From the NCBI RefSeq assembly GCF_020103695.1, contig NZ_JAHXBF010000005.1, positions 310,001 through 374,000 of the forward strand: 64,000 bases of DNA, written 5' to 3'. The translations under genes and the position numbers were made by a program. Positions within the stretch are counted from its first letter, which is position 1; each line of letters begins with the position of its first letter. Origin of the DNA: Hyalangium versicolor (lineage in GTDB: Bacteria; Myxococcota; Myxococcia; Myxococcales; Myxococcaceae). The notes under the pieces were generated by a model. The model was not told the origin of the DNA and searched no databases. It saw only the letters and a program-made list of their open reading frames with translations. Of the stretch, positions 9,074 through 17,969 are shown piece by piece.

Positions 9074-9676
9074 TCACTCGATGGCGGCCACGCGGTACTC
9101 GCCCTCTTCCAGCACCAGCCGCACGGCGCGATCGGCCCCCAGGGGGAAGGTGGCTTCGCTGCCGGTCATCTTCACGTTGCCTCGGAGCGCGAGGCGGGCA
9201 CGGCGCATGCGCTCCTTGGCCAGGGGCTCGCGCTGGAAGTCCTCCCGGAAGCGATCCGGTGTGTAGCGGGCGCGCAGCGGTCCGCTCAGGAGGCTCCAGG
9301 CCTTCTCCCAGTCCCGGGCCTCCACGGCATTCAGGAAGCGCGTAAGGGCGGCCTTGGCGTCGTCGGAGGGACGGGTCTCGACGATGCGCCAGGTGTCCTG
9401 CCGGCGCTCCATGATGAGGTTCGGGCCGTGGGCTTCGAGCTCGTCGGCACTGGTGCGCACGGAGGCGGCGCGCTCCCGGCGGACCGAGGCGTCTCCATAG
9501 CGCTCCCGGAAACCGGACTCTCCCTCGGGCAGCCCGGTGGTGAGGGCATAGGCTCTCGAGAGATTGTTCTCCTCCAGCGCCTTCGCATAGGACTCCGCGA
9601 TGGACGAAGGCCCCTTCGGCGTGGCGCAGCCAGCGGTCAGGGCCAGGATCAGGAGCGGTCGGAGAGCGGGCTTCAT
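9074..9676 (-). CDS. Lipoprotein of unknown function
   Basis: 200 residues with a lipoprotein signal: basic start, short hydrophobic core and lipobox LTAGC, so the mature N-terminus is the Cys near residue 17. The mature part appears to hold two similar alpha/beta units of about 85 residues, each starting with a helix that reads like AESYAKALEENNLSRAYAL or TRFLNAVEARDWEKAWSLL, followed by a region ending in strands. That repeat resembles the NTF2-like or DUF4878-type lipoproteins, but I cannot name it firmly. It stands alone, with divergent or distant neighbours. Expected to sit in the inner or outer membrane facing the periplasm. Confidence 0.75.
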   Translation of the reverse strand: MKPALRPLLILALTAGCATPKGPSSIAESYAKALEENNLSRAYALTTGLPEGESGFRERYGDASVRRERAASVRTSADELEAHGPNLIMERRQDTWRIVETRPSDDAKAALTRFLNAVEARDWEKAWSLLSGPLRARYTPDRFREDFQREPLAKERMRRARLALRGNVKMTGSEATFPLGADRAVRLVLEEGEYRVAAIE

Positions 9677-9781
9677 GACGCGCGGCAGCGTAGCAAAAAA
9701 CGAACGCGCCCCGCGGTGGACCGCCGCCCGCTGGCTGGGCGACGATCCGCGCGAGGCGCGAACAGGGACTTCTCGTTCCTC

Positions 9782-10399
9782 TTAGTAGCCGACGTACGCC
9801 CCGCCCGAGTGGACCGCCTTGATGCCCGGCACGTTGGACACCGAGCCGTAGCGCGCGATCGCGTAGCGCACGCCCGCGATGATGTTGTCCACCGGGTTGC
9901 GGATGTTGTCGTGGCCCGGCAGCTTGTACGAGTCGAAGGTCGGCTGGATGGTCTGCATCAGACCGATCGACGGCGTGCCCTTGGCCGCGTTGGAGTCCCA
10001 GTTGTTCTGGGCGTTCGGGTTGCCGCTGGACTCGTGCTGGATGATCGTCGCGATGTCCTGCGGGTTGATCTTGCTGGTGTCCACGCCGGCCTTCTGCAGC
10101 TCGCTCAGCGCCTGCTTGATCCAGTCGCCCACCTGGCCCTCGGGAACCGGGCCCGCCGCCTGGGTGCCCTGCGTCCCCTGGGTGCCCTGCGTGCCGCCCG
10201 TCGACTGTCCGCCCGTCTTGCCGCCGGGCCCGTCAACGAACTCGTCCTTGCTCCCCGGGATGTTCAGCGTCTTGCCCGCGAAGATCTTGTTGGCGTCCTT
10301 GATCGAGGGGTTCGCCTTCATCAGCGCATCCACGCTGGTGTGGTTGCGCTGCGCGATCTTGCTGAGGGTGTCGCCGGACTGGATGCGGTAGCTGCCCAT
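9782..10399 (-). CDS. LysM plus SLT-type transglycosylase domain protein
   Basis: 205 residues. The LysM peptidoglycan-binding motif is at about 3-48 (YRIQSGDTLSKIAQRN to KIFAGKTLNIPG). A Gly/Gln/Thr linker with four GTQ repeats follows (about 60-85). The rest is a lysozyme-like SLT domain with the catalytic Glu in IIQHESSGNPNAQN and the supporting IGLMQTIQPTFDSY and NPVDNIIAGVRYAIARYGS. Lytic transglycosylases cut the glycan strands of peptidoglycan. Odd: LysM starts at residue 3 and there is no signal peptide, so export would need another route (holin, phage-tail-like or type VI system) or cell lysis. The start at 10399 has a GAGGA site eight bases away, and no upstream signal-peptide coding is visible. 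Confidence 0.88.
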   Translation of the reverse strand: MGSYRIQSGDTLSKIAQRNHTSVDALMKANPSIKDANKIFAGKTLNIPGSKDEFVDGPGGKTGGQSTGGTQGTQGTQGTQAAGPVPEGQVGDWIKQALSELQKAGVDTSKINPQDIATIIQHESSGNPNAQNNWDSNAAKGTPSIGLMQTIQPTFDSYKLPGHDNIRNPVDNIIAGVRYAIARYGSVSNVPGIKAVHSGGAYVGY

Positions 10400-10517
10400 G
10401 AGTAGGTCCTCGTTCTGCGGAGAGCTTTTGTACCGATTATCGCACTTACCTGGCGAGAGTTGCGCCTACCTTCTCAGAATTGCGCGTACACCCTATCCTG
10501 CGTGTGTCGATCCCCCC

Positions 10518-11291
10518 ATGAGCACGATCCACATCCTTCGAGACTTCTACTCCCCGCAGGAAGGAACGACCCGAGCCCTGCGCATCTACATGCCGGACGG
10601 GTACGAGCCCTCCTCGGACCGGCGCTACCCCGTCCTCTATATGCACGACGGGCAGAACGTCTTCGCGCACCCAGAGTCCGCCATCTATGACACCTGGTGT
10701 GCGAATCGGGTGCTGGACTCGATGATCCACGAGGGGCAGGTGGAGCCGTGGGTGGTGGTCGCCATCGACTCCTCCCCGAACCGGCTCTCCGAGTACTCCC
10801 CCTGGGATGAGCCTCGGAGCAACGTGCAGGCTCGCGGCGAGCCCTATGTGAGGTTCTTCGTCGAGACGCTCAAGCCGTGGGTGGACAGCAACCTGCGCAC
10901 GCGCCCGGAGCCGGAGTGGACGGGCGTCATGGGCTCGTCGCTGGGCGGGTTGATGTCGCTGTACCTCGGGTGGACGCACCCACACCTGTTCGGCCGCATC
11001 GGCGGCATGTCCCCGTCGGTGATGTGGAGCTACGGGCGCCTGTTCCACCAGTGGACGTCCCATACCCATCGCTGGACGCGCATCTACCTGGATGCGGGCA
11101 CCTACGAGAACGTGGATCCCGTGGGCTGGCCGATGCTCTATGGCGATGCCACGCGGGACTTCTACTTCCACCTCAAGACGCTGGGGTACGCCGACCACGA
11201 GCTGGCCCTCTTCCTCGAACCCGAGGGCCACCACCACGAGCTCGACTGGCAGCGGCGCCTGCCCACCGCCTTGAGCTGGCTGCTGAGCTGA
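10518..11291 (+). CDS. Putative esterase, alpha/beta hydrolase (PF00756 type)
   Basis: 257 residues. Esterase D/Fes-like alpha/beta hydrolase. Seen: the oxyanion strand RRYPVLYMHDGQNVF, the nucleophile elbow GVMGSSLGGLMSLY with the catalytic Ser, an acidic residue after YLDAGTYEN, and a late His in EPEGHHHELDWQRRLP completing a plausible Ser-Asp/Glu-His triad. No signal peptide, so probably cytoplasmic. The family includes ferric-enterobactin esterases, acetylxylan esterases and S-formylglutathione hydrolases; the substrate here is unknown. I chose the ATG at 10518 (MSTIHIL), where family similarity starts, although the frame stays open upstream; no clear ribosome site precedes it. It is divergent from the LysM gene. 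Confidence 0.87.
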   Translation: MSTIHILRDFYSPQEGTTRALRIYMPDGYEPSSDRRYPVLYMHDGQNVFAHPESAIYDTWCANRVLDSMIHEGQVEPWVVVAIDSSPNRLSEYSPWDEPRSNVQARGEPYVRFFVETLKPWVDSNLRTRPEPEWTGVMGSSLGGLMSLYLGWTHPHLFGRIGGMSPSVMWSYGRLFHQWTSHTHRWTRIYLDAGTYENVDPVGWPMLYGDATRDFYFHLKTLGYADHELALFLEPEGHHHELDWQRRLPTALSWLLS

Positions 11292-11334
11292 GCGCCTCGG
11301 GGCCTGGCGGCACCCGGGCGCCCCCGTGGCTCAG
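11288..11334. terminator. Possible bidirectional terminator between convergent genes
   Basis: CTGAGC (11288-11293) pairs with GCTCAG (11329-11334), and inside them GGGGC pairs with GCCCC. Both stop codons of the convergent esterase and ATP-grasp genes lie in the outer stem. There is no T-run, so this is a weak call. Confidence 0.3.
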
Positions 11335-12491
11335 GCGGGCGCCTGGATGAAGGAGATCGCCTCGCGCATGGCGTCGAGGTCCTGGTGGCGGCTCAGGTAG
11401 ATCTCGTTGCCCAGCGCGCTGTGGAAGACGGCGGGCAGTTCCCGGTGCTCGAGCAGCGCCGAGCCCAGGCGCGACACCACCTGCGAGTGGGGATGTTTGT
11501 ACGCGCGTCCGGAGCGGCGCGAGGTGTGACAGACGTAGTACTTGCGCGTGTACTGGAAGTTGTCCACCTGCTCGCCCGTGAGCATGCGCGCCCAGAGCCG
11601 GTACACGTCGATGTCGCACGCGTAGTTCATCATGTCCGGCAGCACGCTGCCGGGCGGACGCAGGTTGGCCTCGAGCGCCGCGTAGGAGCCGTCCTCGAGG
11701 CGGAAGAACTCCAGGTGGAACCAGCGCTCGCGCAGGCCGAGCGCCTCCACGGTGCGGCGGCCCAGCTCATCGAGCGCGGGAGGCAGATCGCGCAGGCTCC
11801 AGATGACGAGCTCGCGCTGCTCGAGCACGGACTCCATGATGCCGTTGCTGTACTCGTGGCTGAAGGCGCAGATGACCTTGCCCTGGCGGTCCACCATGCC
11901 GTCATAGGTGACGATGGTGCCCTTCACGTACTTCTGCGCCGCATAGTTGGGCAGAGGCTGTGAGAAGGCGGCATCCACCTCCGCGTCGCTCTTGACGGTG
12001 AAGGTATGGGCGGCGCCGACGCCCACGTCGGGCTTGAGGACCAGAGGGTAGCCCACGCGCTGGCCAAAGGCCTTCACCGTGGCGGCGTCCGTGGCGGCGA
12101 TGGCGTCCGGGTGGGCAATGCCTGCCTGCTTGAAGAGATCATGCATGCCCAGCTTGGAGCGGAGCGAGCGCAGATCCGCGGGCCGCAGGCCGGGCACGTG
12201 GAAGTCCTCTCGCAGCTGCGCCTCGACCTCCAGCCAGCTCTCGTTCAGCGAGTCGATCCGGTCGATGCGGCCATTGCGCCAGGTGAAGTAGCCGACGGCG
12301 CGGAGCATGGCCTCTTTGTCATCGAGATGCGGGACGAAGAAGTACTCGGTCAGCGCGTTCTTCAGCTCGTGACGTAGGGCGTCATACGGAGCGTCGCCGA
12401 TCCCCAGAACGTTGACACCGCGCTCACGCAGGGCGGTGACGAAGTGGATGAAGTGATGGGGAAAGTGGGGCGAGATGAAGACGACGTTCAT
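11331..12491 (-). CDS. ATP-grasp enzyme, substrate unknown
   Basis: 386 residues. ATP-grasp proteins ligate a carboxylate to an amine or thiol by an acyl-phosphate step. Seen: an N-terminal Rossmann-like pre-ATP domain (MNVVFISPHFPHHFIHF), the ATP-binding central part with YPLVLKPDVGVGAAHTF and QKYVKGTIVTYDG, and the metal site in WFHLEFFRLEDGSYAALEAN followed by RPPG. It resembles the carbamoyl-phosphate-synthase-like and L-amino-acid ligase groups, but the acceptor cannot be told. There is no biosynthetic cluster around it: neighbours are a convergent esterase and sppA behind it on the same strand, 110 bases away. Starts at ATG 12491. Confidence 0.88.
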   Translation of the reverse strand: MNVVFISPHFPHHFIHFVTALRERGVNVLGIGDAPYDALRHELKNALTEYFFVPHLDDKEAMLRAVGYFTWRNGRIDRIDSLNESWLEVEAQLREDFHVPGLRPADLRSLRSKLGMHDLFKQAGIAHPDAIAATDAATVKAFGQRVGYPLVLKPDVGVGAAHTFTVKSDAEVDAAFSQPLPNYAAQKYVKGTIVTYDGMVDRQGKVICAFSHEYSNGIMESVLEQRELVIWSLRDLPPALDELGRRTVEALGLRERWFHLEFFRLEDGSYAALEANLRPPGSVLPDMMNYACDIDVYRLWARMLTGEQVDNFQYTRKYYVCHTSRRSGRAYKHPHSQVVSRLGSALLEHRELPAVFHSALGNEIYLSRHQDLDAMREAISFIQAPA

Positions 12492-12601
12492 GGTTCCGCT
12501 AGCACCCTCCTGCCTTGCAGGATAGCGAAGTTCTCGTTACGGAGCGTATCTGTTTTGCGCAGCGCGTCGACCAGACGCCCGGCCGCCTCGCCTCGGAGCC
12601 C

Positions 12602-14311
12602 TCACCCATCCTGCCGGGTCGTGAATCCGGCCATGGACCAGGAAGTGGGGCAGAGCGCATACAGGCGAGTGCTCGACATGCTCAGCAGGACTTGGAGCAG
12701 CGTGAAGCGGCGCTCCCCCGAGCTGTAGAGGGCCAGATCGAACTTGCCGGGCGGGACCTGGGCCAGATCCATGGCATGGCGGCAGGCCTCCTCGAAGCTC
12801 GACGAGCGATCCACCAGGCCCGCGGCGAGCGCTCGGGTGCCCGAGTACACGCGTCCCTCGGCTCGCTCGTGGATCTCCTCCTTGGTCCGGCCTCGCGCCT
12901 TCGCCACGTGGGCGAGGAAGGCCTGATAGGTCTCCTCCACCTCCGCCTCCAGCGAGGCGCGCTCGTGAGGCGTGAAGCCTCGGGATGTGGAGAAGATGCC
13001 GGCGTTCTCCCCGCGGGCGATGATCGTCCGCCGCACGCCCAGGCGCTCCATCAGCCCGGAGCCCTCGAACTTGCCGGCGAAGACGCCGATGGAGCCGATG
13101 ATCGCGTGCGGTGCCGTCCAGATCGCCTTGGCTCCCAGCGCCGCCATGTACCCGCCACTGGCGCAGACCTGATCCACGTAGGCGATCACCGGCTTCTTGC
13201 GGGCCACGCGCTGCACCGCCTCCAGGATCAGCTCCGAGGCCAGCGCCGAGCCCCCCGGGCTGTTGATGTAGAGCACCACCGCCTTGGCTCGCTTGTCCCG
13301 CCCTGCCGTGCGCAGCGCCTTCACCACTGACTCCGCACCGGCCGTCTTCATGCCGATGCCACCGGACCCCTTGCCCGGGACGATCATCCCCGAGATCGTC
13401 ACCAGCCCCAGCTTCGGCCGCCGCTTCGCCGGCCGCCACTTCACCGGAGGGAACGGCTGTGTTGCCAACCAGGTAGCCATCGGCTCGAGTGGCTCCTCGG
13501 CATCGTCTGGATCCTTCTCGTCCCTCCGACGTTCGTCCAGGCGAGCCGGGAGCTCCGCCTCGCTGCAGACGGCGTCCACCAACCCTGCCGTCACCGCGCG
13601 CTGGGCACTGTAGGGGCCGCTGTCGATGATCGCCCGGACCTCCTCGGGCGTGCGCTTGCGGCCTCGGGCCACTGTCTCCACGAGATCGGCGTAGCGCTCA
13701 TCGAGGAAGGCCTCCAGCGTCTGGCGCTGGATGTCCGAGACATGGGCGTGGGTGAACAGCTCCGGGGCCGTCTTGTAGTCACCTCGGCGGACGAAGTGGG
13801 CCTGGATGCCCACGCGAGAGAGCCCCTCGCCCAGCGCCGTCGCCTCGGCGGCATAGCCCACCAACTCGAGCCTGCCTGCCGGTGCCAACAGCACCTCGTC
13901 CGCGGCGCACAGCACCTGGTAGCCCAGGTTGTCCACGCTCACGGCCCAGCCCACCACCCGCTTGCCCGCGGCCCGGAAGTCCGTGAGCAGCTTCACCAGC
14001 GCGTCCTTCTTCGCGGAGGCGACCTCGAGCCCCTCGAGTTCCAAGAGGATGCCCTTCACCTTCGGGTCCTTCGCCAGCAACCCGAGCGCCTCCTGGAAGG
14101 ACTCCAGAGAGGAGACGGTGGCGGGCTCGGGGCGCGAGCCGCCCGGCCAGAACCGGCGCTGGCGCTGTTCGCGGTAGGGCAGATCACCGGAGAGCCGGAA
14201 GCGGACGAAGGGGGGACGGTGCCGAGCGGCCAGCAAGCGGAACGGCAGCCCCAACAGGGTCCGTACCCCCAGCAGCAGGTTGGCGAGAGCGACGAAGACG
14301 AGGCGCACCAT
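12602..14311 (-). CDS. sppA: Signal peptide peptidase SppA, long (two-domain) type
   Basis: 569 residues from the ATG at 14311; a GTG at 14380 would add 23 residues. Membrane serine peptidase (family S49) that degrades cleaved signal peptides. Visible: N-terminal membrane segment (LVFVALANLLLGVRTLLGL), an N-terminal domain carrying the general-base Lys in RRGDYKTAPELF, and a C-terminal domain with VLYINSPGGSALAS and the nucleophile Ser in QVCASGGYMAALGA. This Lys-in-N-domain and Ser-in-C-domain layout is that of the 67-kDa enterobacterial SppA. Both key residues are present, so it should be active. No clear ribosome site helps decide the start; I prefer 14311 because the anchor begins there. 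Confidence 0.92.
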   Translation of the reverse strand: MVRLVFVALANLLLGVRTLLGLPFRLLAARHRPPFVRFRLSGDLPYREQRQRRFWPGGSRPEPATVSSLESFQEALGLLAKDPKVKGILLELEGLEVASAKKDALVKLLTDFRAAGKRVVGWAVSVDNLGYQVLCAADEVLLAPAGRLELVGYAAEATALGEGLSRVGIQAHFVRRGDYKTAPELFTHAHVSDIQRQTLEAFLDERYADLVETVARGRKRTPEEVRAIIDSGPYSAQRAVTAGLVDAVCSEAELPARLDERRRDEKDPDDAEEPLEPMATWLATQPFPPVKWRPAKRRPKLGLVTISGMIVPGKGSGGIGMKTAGAESVVKALRTAGRDKRAKAVVLYINSPGGSALASELILEAVQRVARKKPVIAYVDQVCASGGYMAALGAKAIWTAPHAIIGSIGVFAGKFEGSGLMERLGVRRTIIARGENAGIFSTSRGFTPHERASLEAEVEETYQAFLAHVAKARGRTKEEIHERAEGRVYSGTRALAAGLVDRSSSFEEACRHAMDLAQVPPGKFDLALYSSGERRFTLLQVLLSMSSTRLYALCPTSWSMAGFTTRQDG

Positions 14312-14503
14312 GAGGGCCCGAGGGAAGGAGTCGACTCGGCGCGTAATGGACGGACGCGACGGACGCAAGCCTTGTTCCACCGGGGTGTGCGCATGGCGAT
14401 GGAGTCCCCGGAGGCTTCCCTGCCCGCTCCGGCGGCCCCGGGAGCCGCCTTCCCAGCCTCAGAGTGGCTCTCCAGGGCCCTACCCGTGGTAGCATCCGGG
14501 GCC

Positions 14504-14845
14504 ATGCGTACGCTCTCGCGACTCGTCCTCCTGTCCGCCCTGCTCTCCGGCGGTGCCGTTCTGGCCGGCCGCCCCGTGCAGGACTTCCAACCACCTCCCG
14601 AGATGACCGAGGAGGAGAGGTCCGCCCTCAAAGCCCAGCAGCTCGGGGGCAACATGAACGCCTACGGCAAGGACATCCAGATCAAGGAGACGCCGGTGCC
14701 CTGGGCCGCCATCGGCCTGGCCGGGCTGGTGTTCCTCGTCGCCGCGCCGTTCGCGCTCCGTGCGTACCGCAACACGACGAAGGACATCGCCGACGCGAAC
14801 ACCTTCGGTGTCTCGGGAGGCCAGCGCGCCGAGGACGAGTCCTAG
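14504..14845 (+). CDS. Small secreted/membrane protein of unknown function
   Basis: 113 residues. A cleavable signal peptide (LSRLVLLSALLSGGAVLAGRP) is followed by an acidic, Gln/Pro-rich segment (DFQPPPEMTEEERSALK), a second hydrophobic helix near residues 66-86 (AAIGLAGLVFLVAAPFALRAY) and a polar tail. The topology is a short periplasmic part with one membrane anchor near the C-terminus. I do not recognise a family. It is divergent from sppA with 192 bases between them, and convergent with rtcA: the two stop codons share the four bases CTAG at 14842-14845. Confidence 0.75.
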   Translation: MRTLSRLVLLSALLSGGAVLAGRPVQDFQPPPEMTEEERSALKAQQLGGNMNAYGKDIQIKETPVPWAAIGLAGLVFLVAAPFALRAYRNTTKDIADANTFGVSGGQRAEDES

Positions 14846-15933
14846 GCGGATGGCGTCTCGGCCGGGCGGACCTCCACCGCGCCGCCCGGTTCCACGGCGA
14901 CCTTCACGGGCAGGAAGCGCTCGAGGACGCGGGCATGCGTCGTCAGGTGCTCCGTCACGCGGGCCGCCGTGAAGCGTGTGGTCCCCGGAGCGGCCGGGCC
15001 CAACCGGCCTGAGGCCAGCAGCGCCGCCGGGAGCAGGAGCTGATCCCCGAGGTGCTCGTCGATGGCTCCTGCGGACTCCATGAAGCGAGCCACGGCTTCG
15101 GCGGCCTCGCGCCCCACCTCCTCCGCGGGCCGTCCCCGCTCGCCCAGGGCGGTGAAGCCGGCGAAGGTGTTCTCGAACTGCGCCAGGATGAAGGTGACCG
15201 TCCCTGCCGAACCGGTGACGGGCAGGGCCCGGTTCTGAGTGCTGCAGTAGAGCCCTCGCTCGCGAAGCGCTGCCTCGGCGGCGCGGGACTGGCGATCGGC
15301 GATCGAGAAGGGCAGCCCCCCCACGAAGGAGCTGACGGTGATGTCGTGGAGCGTACCGCGCGCTGGGAGATCCACCAGCCGCGGAGGCTCGGCCGGAGAG
15401 GCGATCTCCGCCTGGAACTCACCGCCGCCCTCTGGATAGAAGCCCGCGTGGGTCAGGCTCAGCGAGGCGTGCAGCCCGTAGGCATGCATCACCGGCAGCC
15501 AGACGTTCACGAGGTAGTGGTAGCTGGGGCTGTGCGGCAGGTGCGTGCCTCCGCGCAGGGTGAGCTGCCCGCCTCCGGCGAGCGCCAGGGGGAAGAAGAG
15601 GCACTGGAAGAGCAGCGGGGTGCTGCCAGCGGTGCCCACCTCGAGCAGATAGTCCCCTGGGCGTACGGGACCGGGGGTGAAGGTGAGCTCCGTGGCCCCT
15701 ACGGTGGCCCCCTCGCTGGTGCTGGAGCTGAGGGCCTCGGCGCCGCGCACACACGCCAGGTGTTGGGGGCGCAAACCGGGAGGATCCCGCCGTTCGCGCA
15801 GGCGGGTGATGTGGAATGGCCGTCCGGTGATGAGCGACAGGGAGAGCGCCGAGCGGAGGATCTGCCCTCCCCCCTCGCCTTCGCTGCCATCGAGCTGCAC
15901 CGGCCCCTCTTCGGGCCGGCTGGTGCCGGTCAT
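14842..15933 (-). CDS. rtcA: RNA 3'-terminal phosphate cyclase
   Basis: 363 residues, close to the family's 340. It converts an RNA 3'-phosphate to a 2',3'-cyclic phosphate with ATP through a covalent histidine-AMP intermediate. Visible hallmarks: LDGSEGEGGGQILRSALSLS at the start, the RDPPGLRPQHL segment, HYLVNVWLP region, and the C-terminal EHLGDQLLLPAALLASG followed by a TEHLTTHARVLERFLP segment, where the adenylated His of the family is expected. No rtcB ligase or RtcR regulator lies nearby, and the flanks are a small unknown protein and an SLC13-like carrier. Start ATG 15933. Confidence 0.93.
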   Translation of the reverse strand: MTGTSRPEEGPVQLDGSEGEGGGQILRSALSLSLITGRPFHITRLRERRDPPGLRPQHLACVRGAEALSSSTSEGATVGATELTFTPGPVRPGDYLLEVGTAGSTPLLFQCLFFPLALAGGGQLTLRGGTHLPHSPSYHYLVNVWLPVMHAYGLHASLSLTHAGFYPEGGGEFQAEIASPAEPPRLVDLPARGTLHDITVSSFVGGLPFSIADRQSRAAEAALRERGLYCSTQNRALPVTGSAGTVTFILAQFENTFAGFTALGERGRPAEEVGREAAEAVARFMESAGAIDEHLGDQLLLPAALLASGRLGPAAPGTTRFTAARVTEHLTTHARVLERFLPVKVAVEPGGAVEVRPAETPSA

Positions 15934-16002
15934 GATGTCCCTGTGCGGCGATGCGTGAGAGATGCAGCGTAGCAGAAGCGGCTGGGATACTGTCCGCGCT
16001 TC

Positions 16003-17250
16003 GTGGCCCTAGCCATCTTCCTGCTGACGTACGTCTTCATCGCCGGGGCGCGTCTGCCCTTCCTCAAACTGGACCGCCCGGGCGGCGCGCTGCTGGGCGC
16101 GGTGCTCATGGTGGTGCTCGGCGTGGTGACTCCCGCCGAGGTCTTCAACCACAGTGAAGATCCGTCCCGCCACGCGGTGGATCTGGACACGATCATCCTC
16201 TTGCTGGGGATGATGTTGCTGGCGGCGTACCTGGCGCAGGCCGCCTTCTTCCGGACGGCGGGGGCGTACACGGTGCGGTTGGCGCACACGCCTCGGCTGC
16301 TGCTGGCGGCGGTGACGGGCATCAGCGCACTGCTGTCCGCCTTCCTGGTGAACGACACGGTGTGCCTGATGTTGACGCCACTGGTGCTGGCCGTGGTGGA
16401 GGATGCGCGCCTGCCGCCCGCGCCGTACCTGCTGGCGGTGTGTATGGGGTCCAACAGCGGCTCGGTGGCGACCTTCACGGGCAACCCGCAGAACATGCTC
16501 ATCCAGGGGGCCTCGAAGCTGTCCTACTCGAGCTTCGCTGCGTACATGGCCCTGCCAGCGGTTCTGTCCACGGCGATCGTCATCATGATGCTGCTGTACC
16601 TGTTCCGCCACGATCTGCCCACGAAGCGCTTCGAACCCCAGCCACCGCCGCCGCCGATCGACCGGCCCCTGCTGGTGCTGACGATGGCCGTGCTGGTGGC
16701 GGTGGTGGTGGCCTTCTTCCTCGGCTTCCCGATGAGCTGGAGCGCGCTGGCGGGATCGGCGGTGGTGATGGCGCTGGCCCGGCGCGAGCCTCGGTCCATC
16801 ATGGAGCGGGTGGACTTCGTGCTGCTGGTGTTCTTCGCCAGCCTGTTCGTCGTGGTGTACGGGGTGAACAAGCACGGCTGGGCGATGGAGATCCGAGCGC
16901 TCTTCGAGCCGCTGATGGCGGGGCCGCCGTGGCGGGAGACGTTGGGGTTCGCGGCGCTGACGCTGGTGGCCTCGAACCTCTTCAGCAACGTGCCGTTCGT
17001 GATGCTGGCGCGCACGTGGGTGCCGGGGCTGCAGAACCCGGAGCTGGGCTGGCACGTGCTGGCGCTGTGCTCCACTCTGGCCGGGAACCTCACGTTGATT
17101 GGAAGCGTGGCCAACCTCATCGTCTTCGAGGCTGCGCGCGGCAAGGTGAAGATGTCCTTCATGGACTACTTGAAGATCGGCGTGCCGGTGACGCTGCTGA
17201 GCTTCATCGTGGGGCTCGCGGTGCTGCTGGCCGAGCACGCCCTGTTCTGA
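16003..17250 (+). CDS. SLC13/CitMHS/ArsB-type ion transporter
   Basis: 415 residues with about eleven hydrophobic segments, inner membrane. Fold and motifs match the ion-transporter superfamily: LVNDTVCLMLTPLVLAV in the first half is the re-entrant hairpin of that group, GSNSGSVATFTGNPQNMLI follows, and SNLFSNVPFVMLA with GNLTLIGSVANLIVFE is the matching pair in the second half. The substrate could be dicarboxylate, citrate, sulphate or arsenite; it cannot be decided here. There are no ars genes nearby. It starts at a GTG (16003), 69 bases from the divergent rtcA start, and converges with the Rpn remnant. Confidence 0.88.
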   Translation: MALAIFLLTYVFIAGARLPFLKLDRPGGALLGAVLMVVLGVVTPAEVFNHSEDPSRHAVDLDTIILLLGMMLLAAYLAQAAFFRTAGAYTVRLAHTPRLLLAAVTGISALLSAFLVNDTVCLMLTPLVLAVVEDARLPPAPYLLAVCMGSNSGSVATFTGNPQNMLIQGASKLSYSSFAAYMALPAVLSTAIVIMMLLYLFRHDLPTKRFEPQPPPPPIDRPLLVLTMAVLVAVVVAFFLGFPMSWSALAGSAVVMALARREPRSIMERVDFVLLVFFASLFVVVYGVNKHGWAMEIRALFEPLMAGPPWRETLGFAALTLVASNLFSNVPFVMLARTWVPGLQNPELGWHVLALCSTLAGNLTLIGSVANLIVFEAARGKVKMSFMDYLKIGVPVTLLSFIVGLAVLLAEHALF

Positions 17251-17262
17251 CGGTCTGTGGCT

Positions 17263-17907
17263 CTATTGGGTCGGGCCGTCCAGAACTTCTGAGAGGTGGG
17301 TGGCGCTGACGGCTCGCTCGAGCCAGCGCTCCAGTGTGGCCACGTCCATGCAGCTCTGGATGCGCTGGCGGGATGCGTCGTCCACGGGCAGGCCCCTGGC
17401 GGCAAGCAGGCGGAGCACGGCCTTGGCCAGGCCCTTGGCTTCCCCCCTGGCCTCCCCTTCCGCCAAGCCCACCTGCCGACCACGCTCCTTGAGGATCTGC
17501 TCCATCGTTCGCATCAGCGCCTCCGCCCGTTCTGACTTCATGATGGAATGTAGCACACGCCTTACGGCCTCATGGGCCTGCTCGTCCCCGAGTTGGTGCA
17601 GGTAACGGACAACTCGATACAGCGCCTGCGGTCCATTGGGAGACGCGTGCACCCGAGCGAACAACTCACCCCAGTCAGGAAGTCTCTGGGCAAGCTGTTC
17701 AGATCCCGCAAAGCGAAGCACCAGCAACCCCAGCGGCACCAGGGGTGGGCCAGGACGAGAACGAATCCTCTGTTCGCTCTCAGTCGACAAGTCGTCCACC
17801 CTGTACTCGAAGCGTGCTGCCCATCCAGCGGCGGAGACTCTCCGTCTCATCTGGGAGCCTCTTTCTCCCGTAACAACCAGTCCCACCCGTGGTGTCGGCC
17901 CCCCCAT
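17263..17907 (-). pseudogene. Rpn-type (PD-(D/E)XK) protein remnant lacking its nuclease half
   Basis: Up to 214 codons. The visible part matches the C-terminal half of Rpn/transposase_31-like proteins that are abundant in myxobacteria: FEYRVDDLST, WGELFARVHASPNG, RVVRYLHQLGDEQ, then the helical, Gly/Glu-rich linker GLAEGEARGEAKGLAKAV and the small C-terminal domain VLRLLAARGLPVDD. The N-terminal PD-(D/E)XK nuclease domain that should come before FEYRVDDL is missing, and the bases upstream run straight into the promoter of the next, divergent gene. So this is either a truncated remnant or a short derivative. Function is likely lost. It marks a rearrangement point next to the selenoprotein gene. 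Confidence 0.65.
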
Positions 17908-17969
17908 CCCCGACGCGCCTCCTTGCGTGTACGCTGCCGCTCAGCAAGTCCACCGGGAGGTCATCATTC

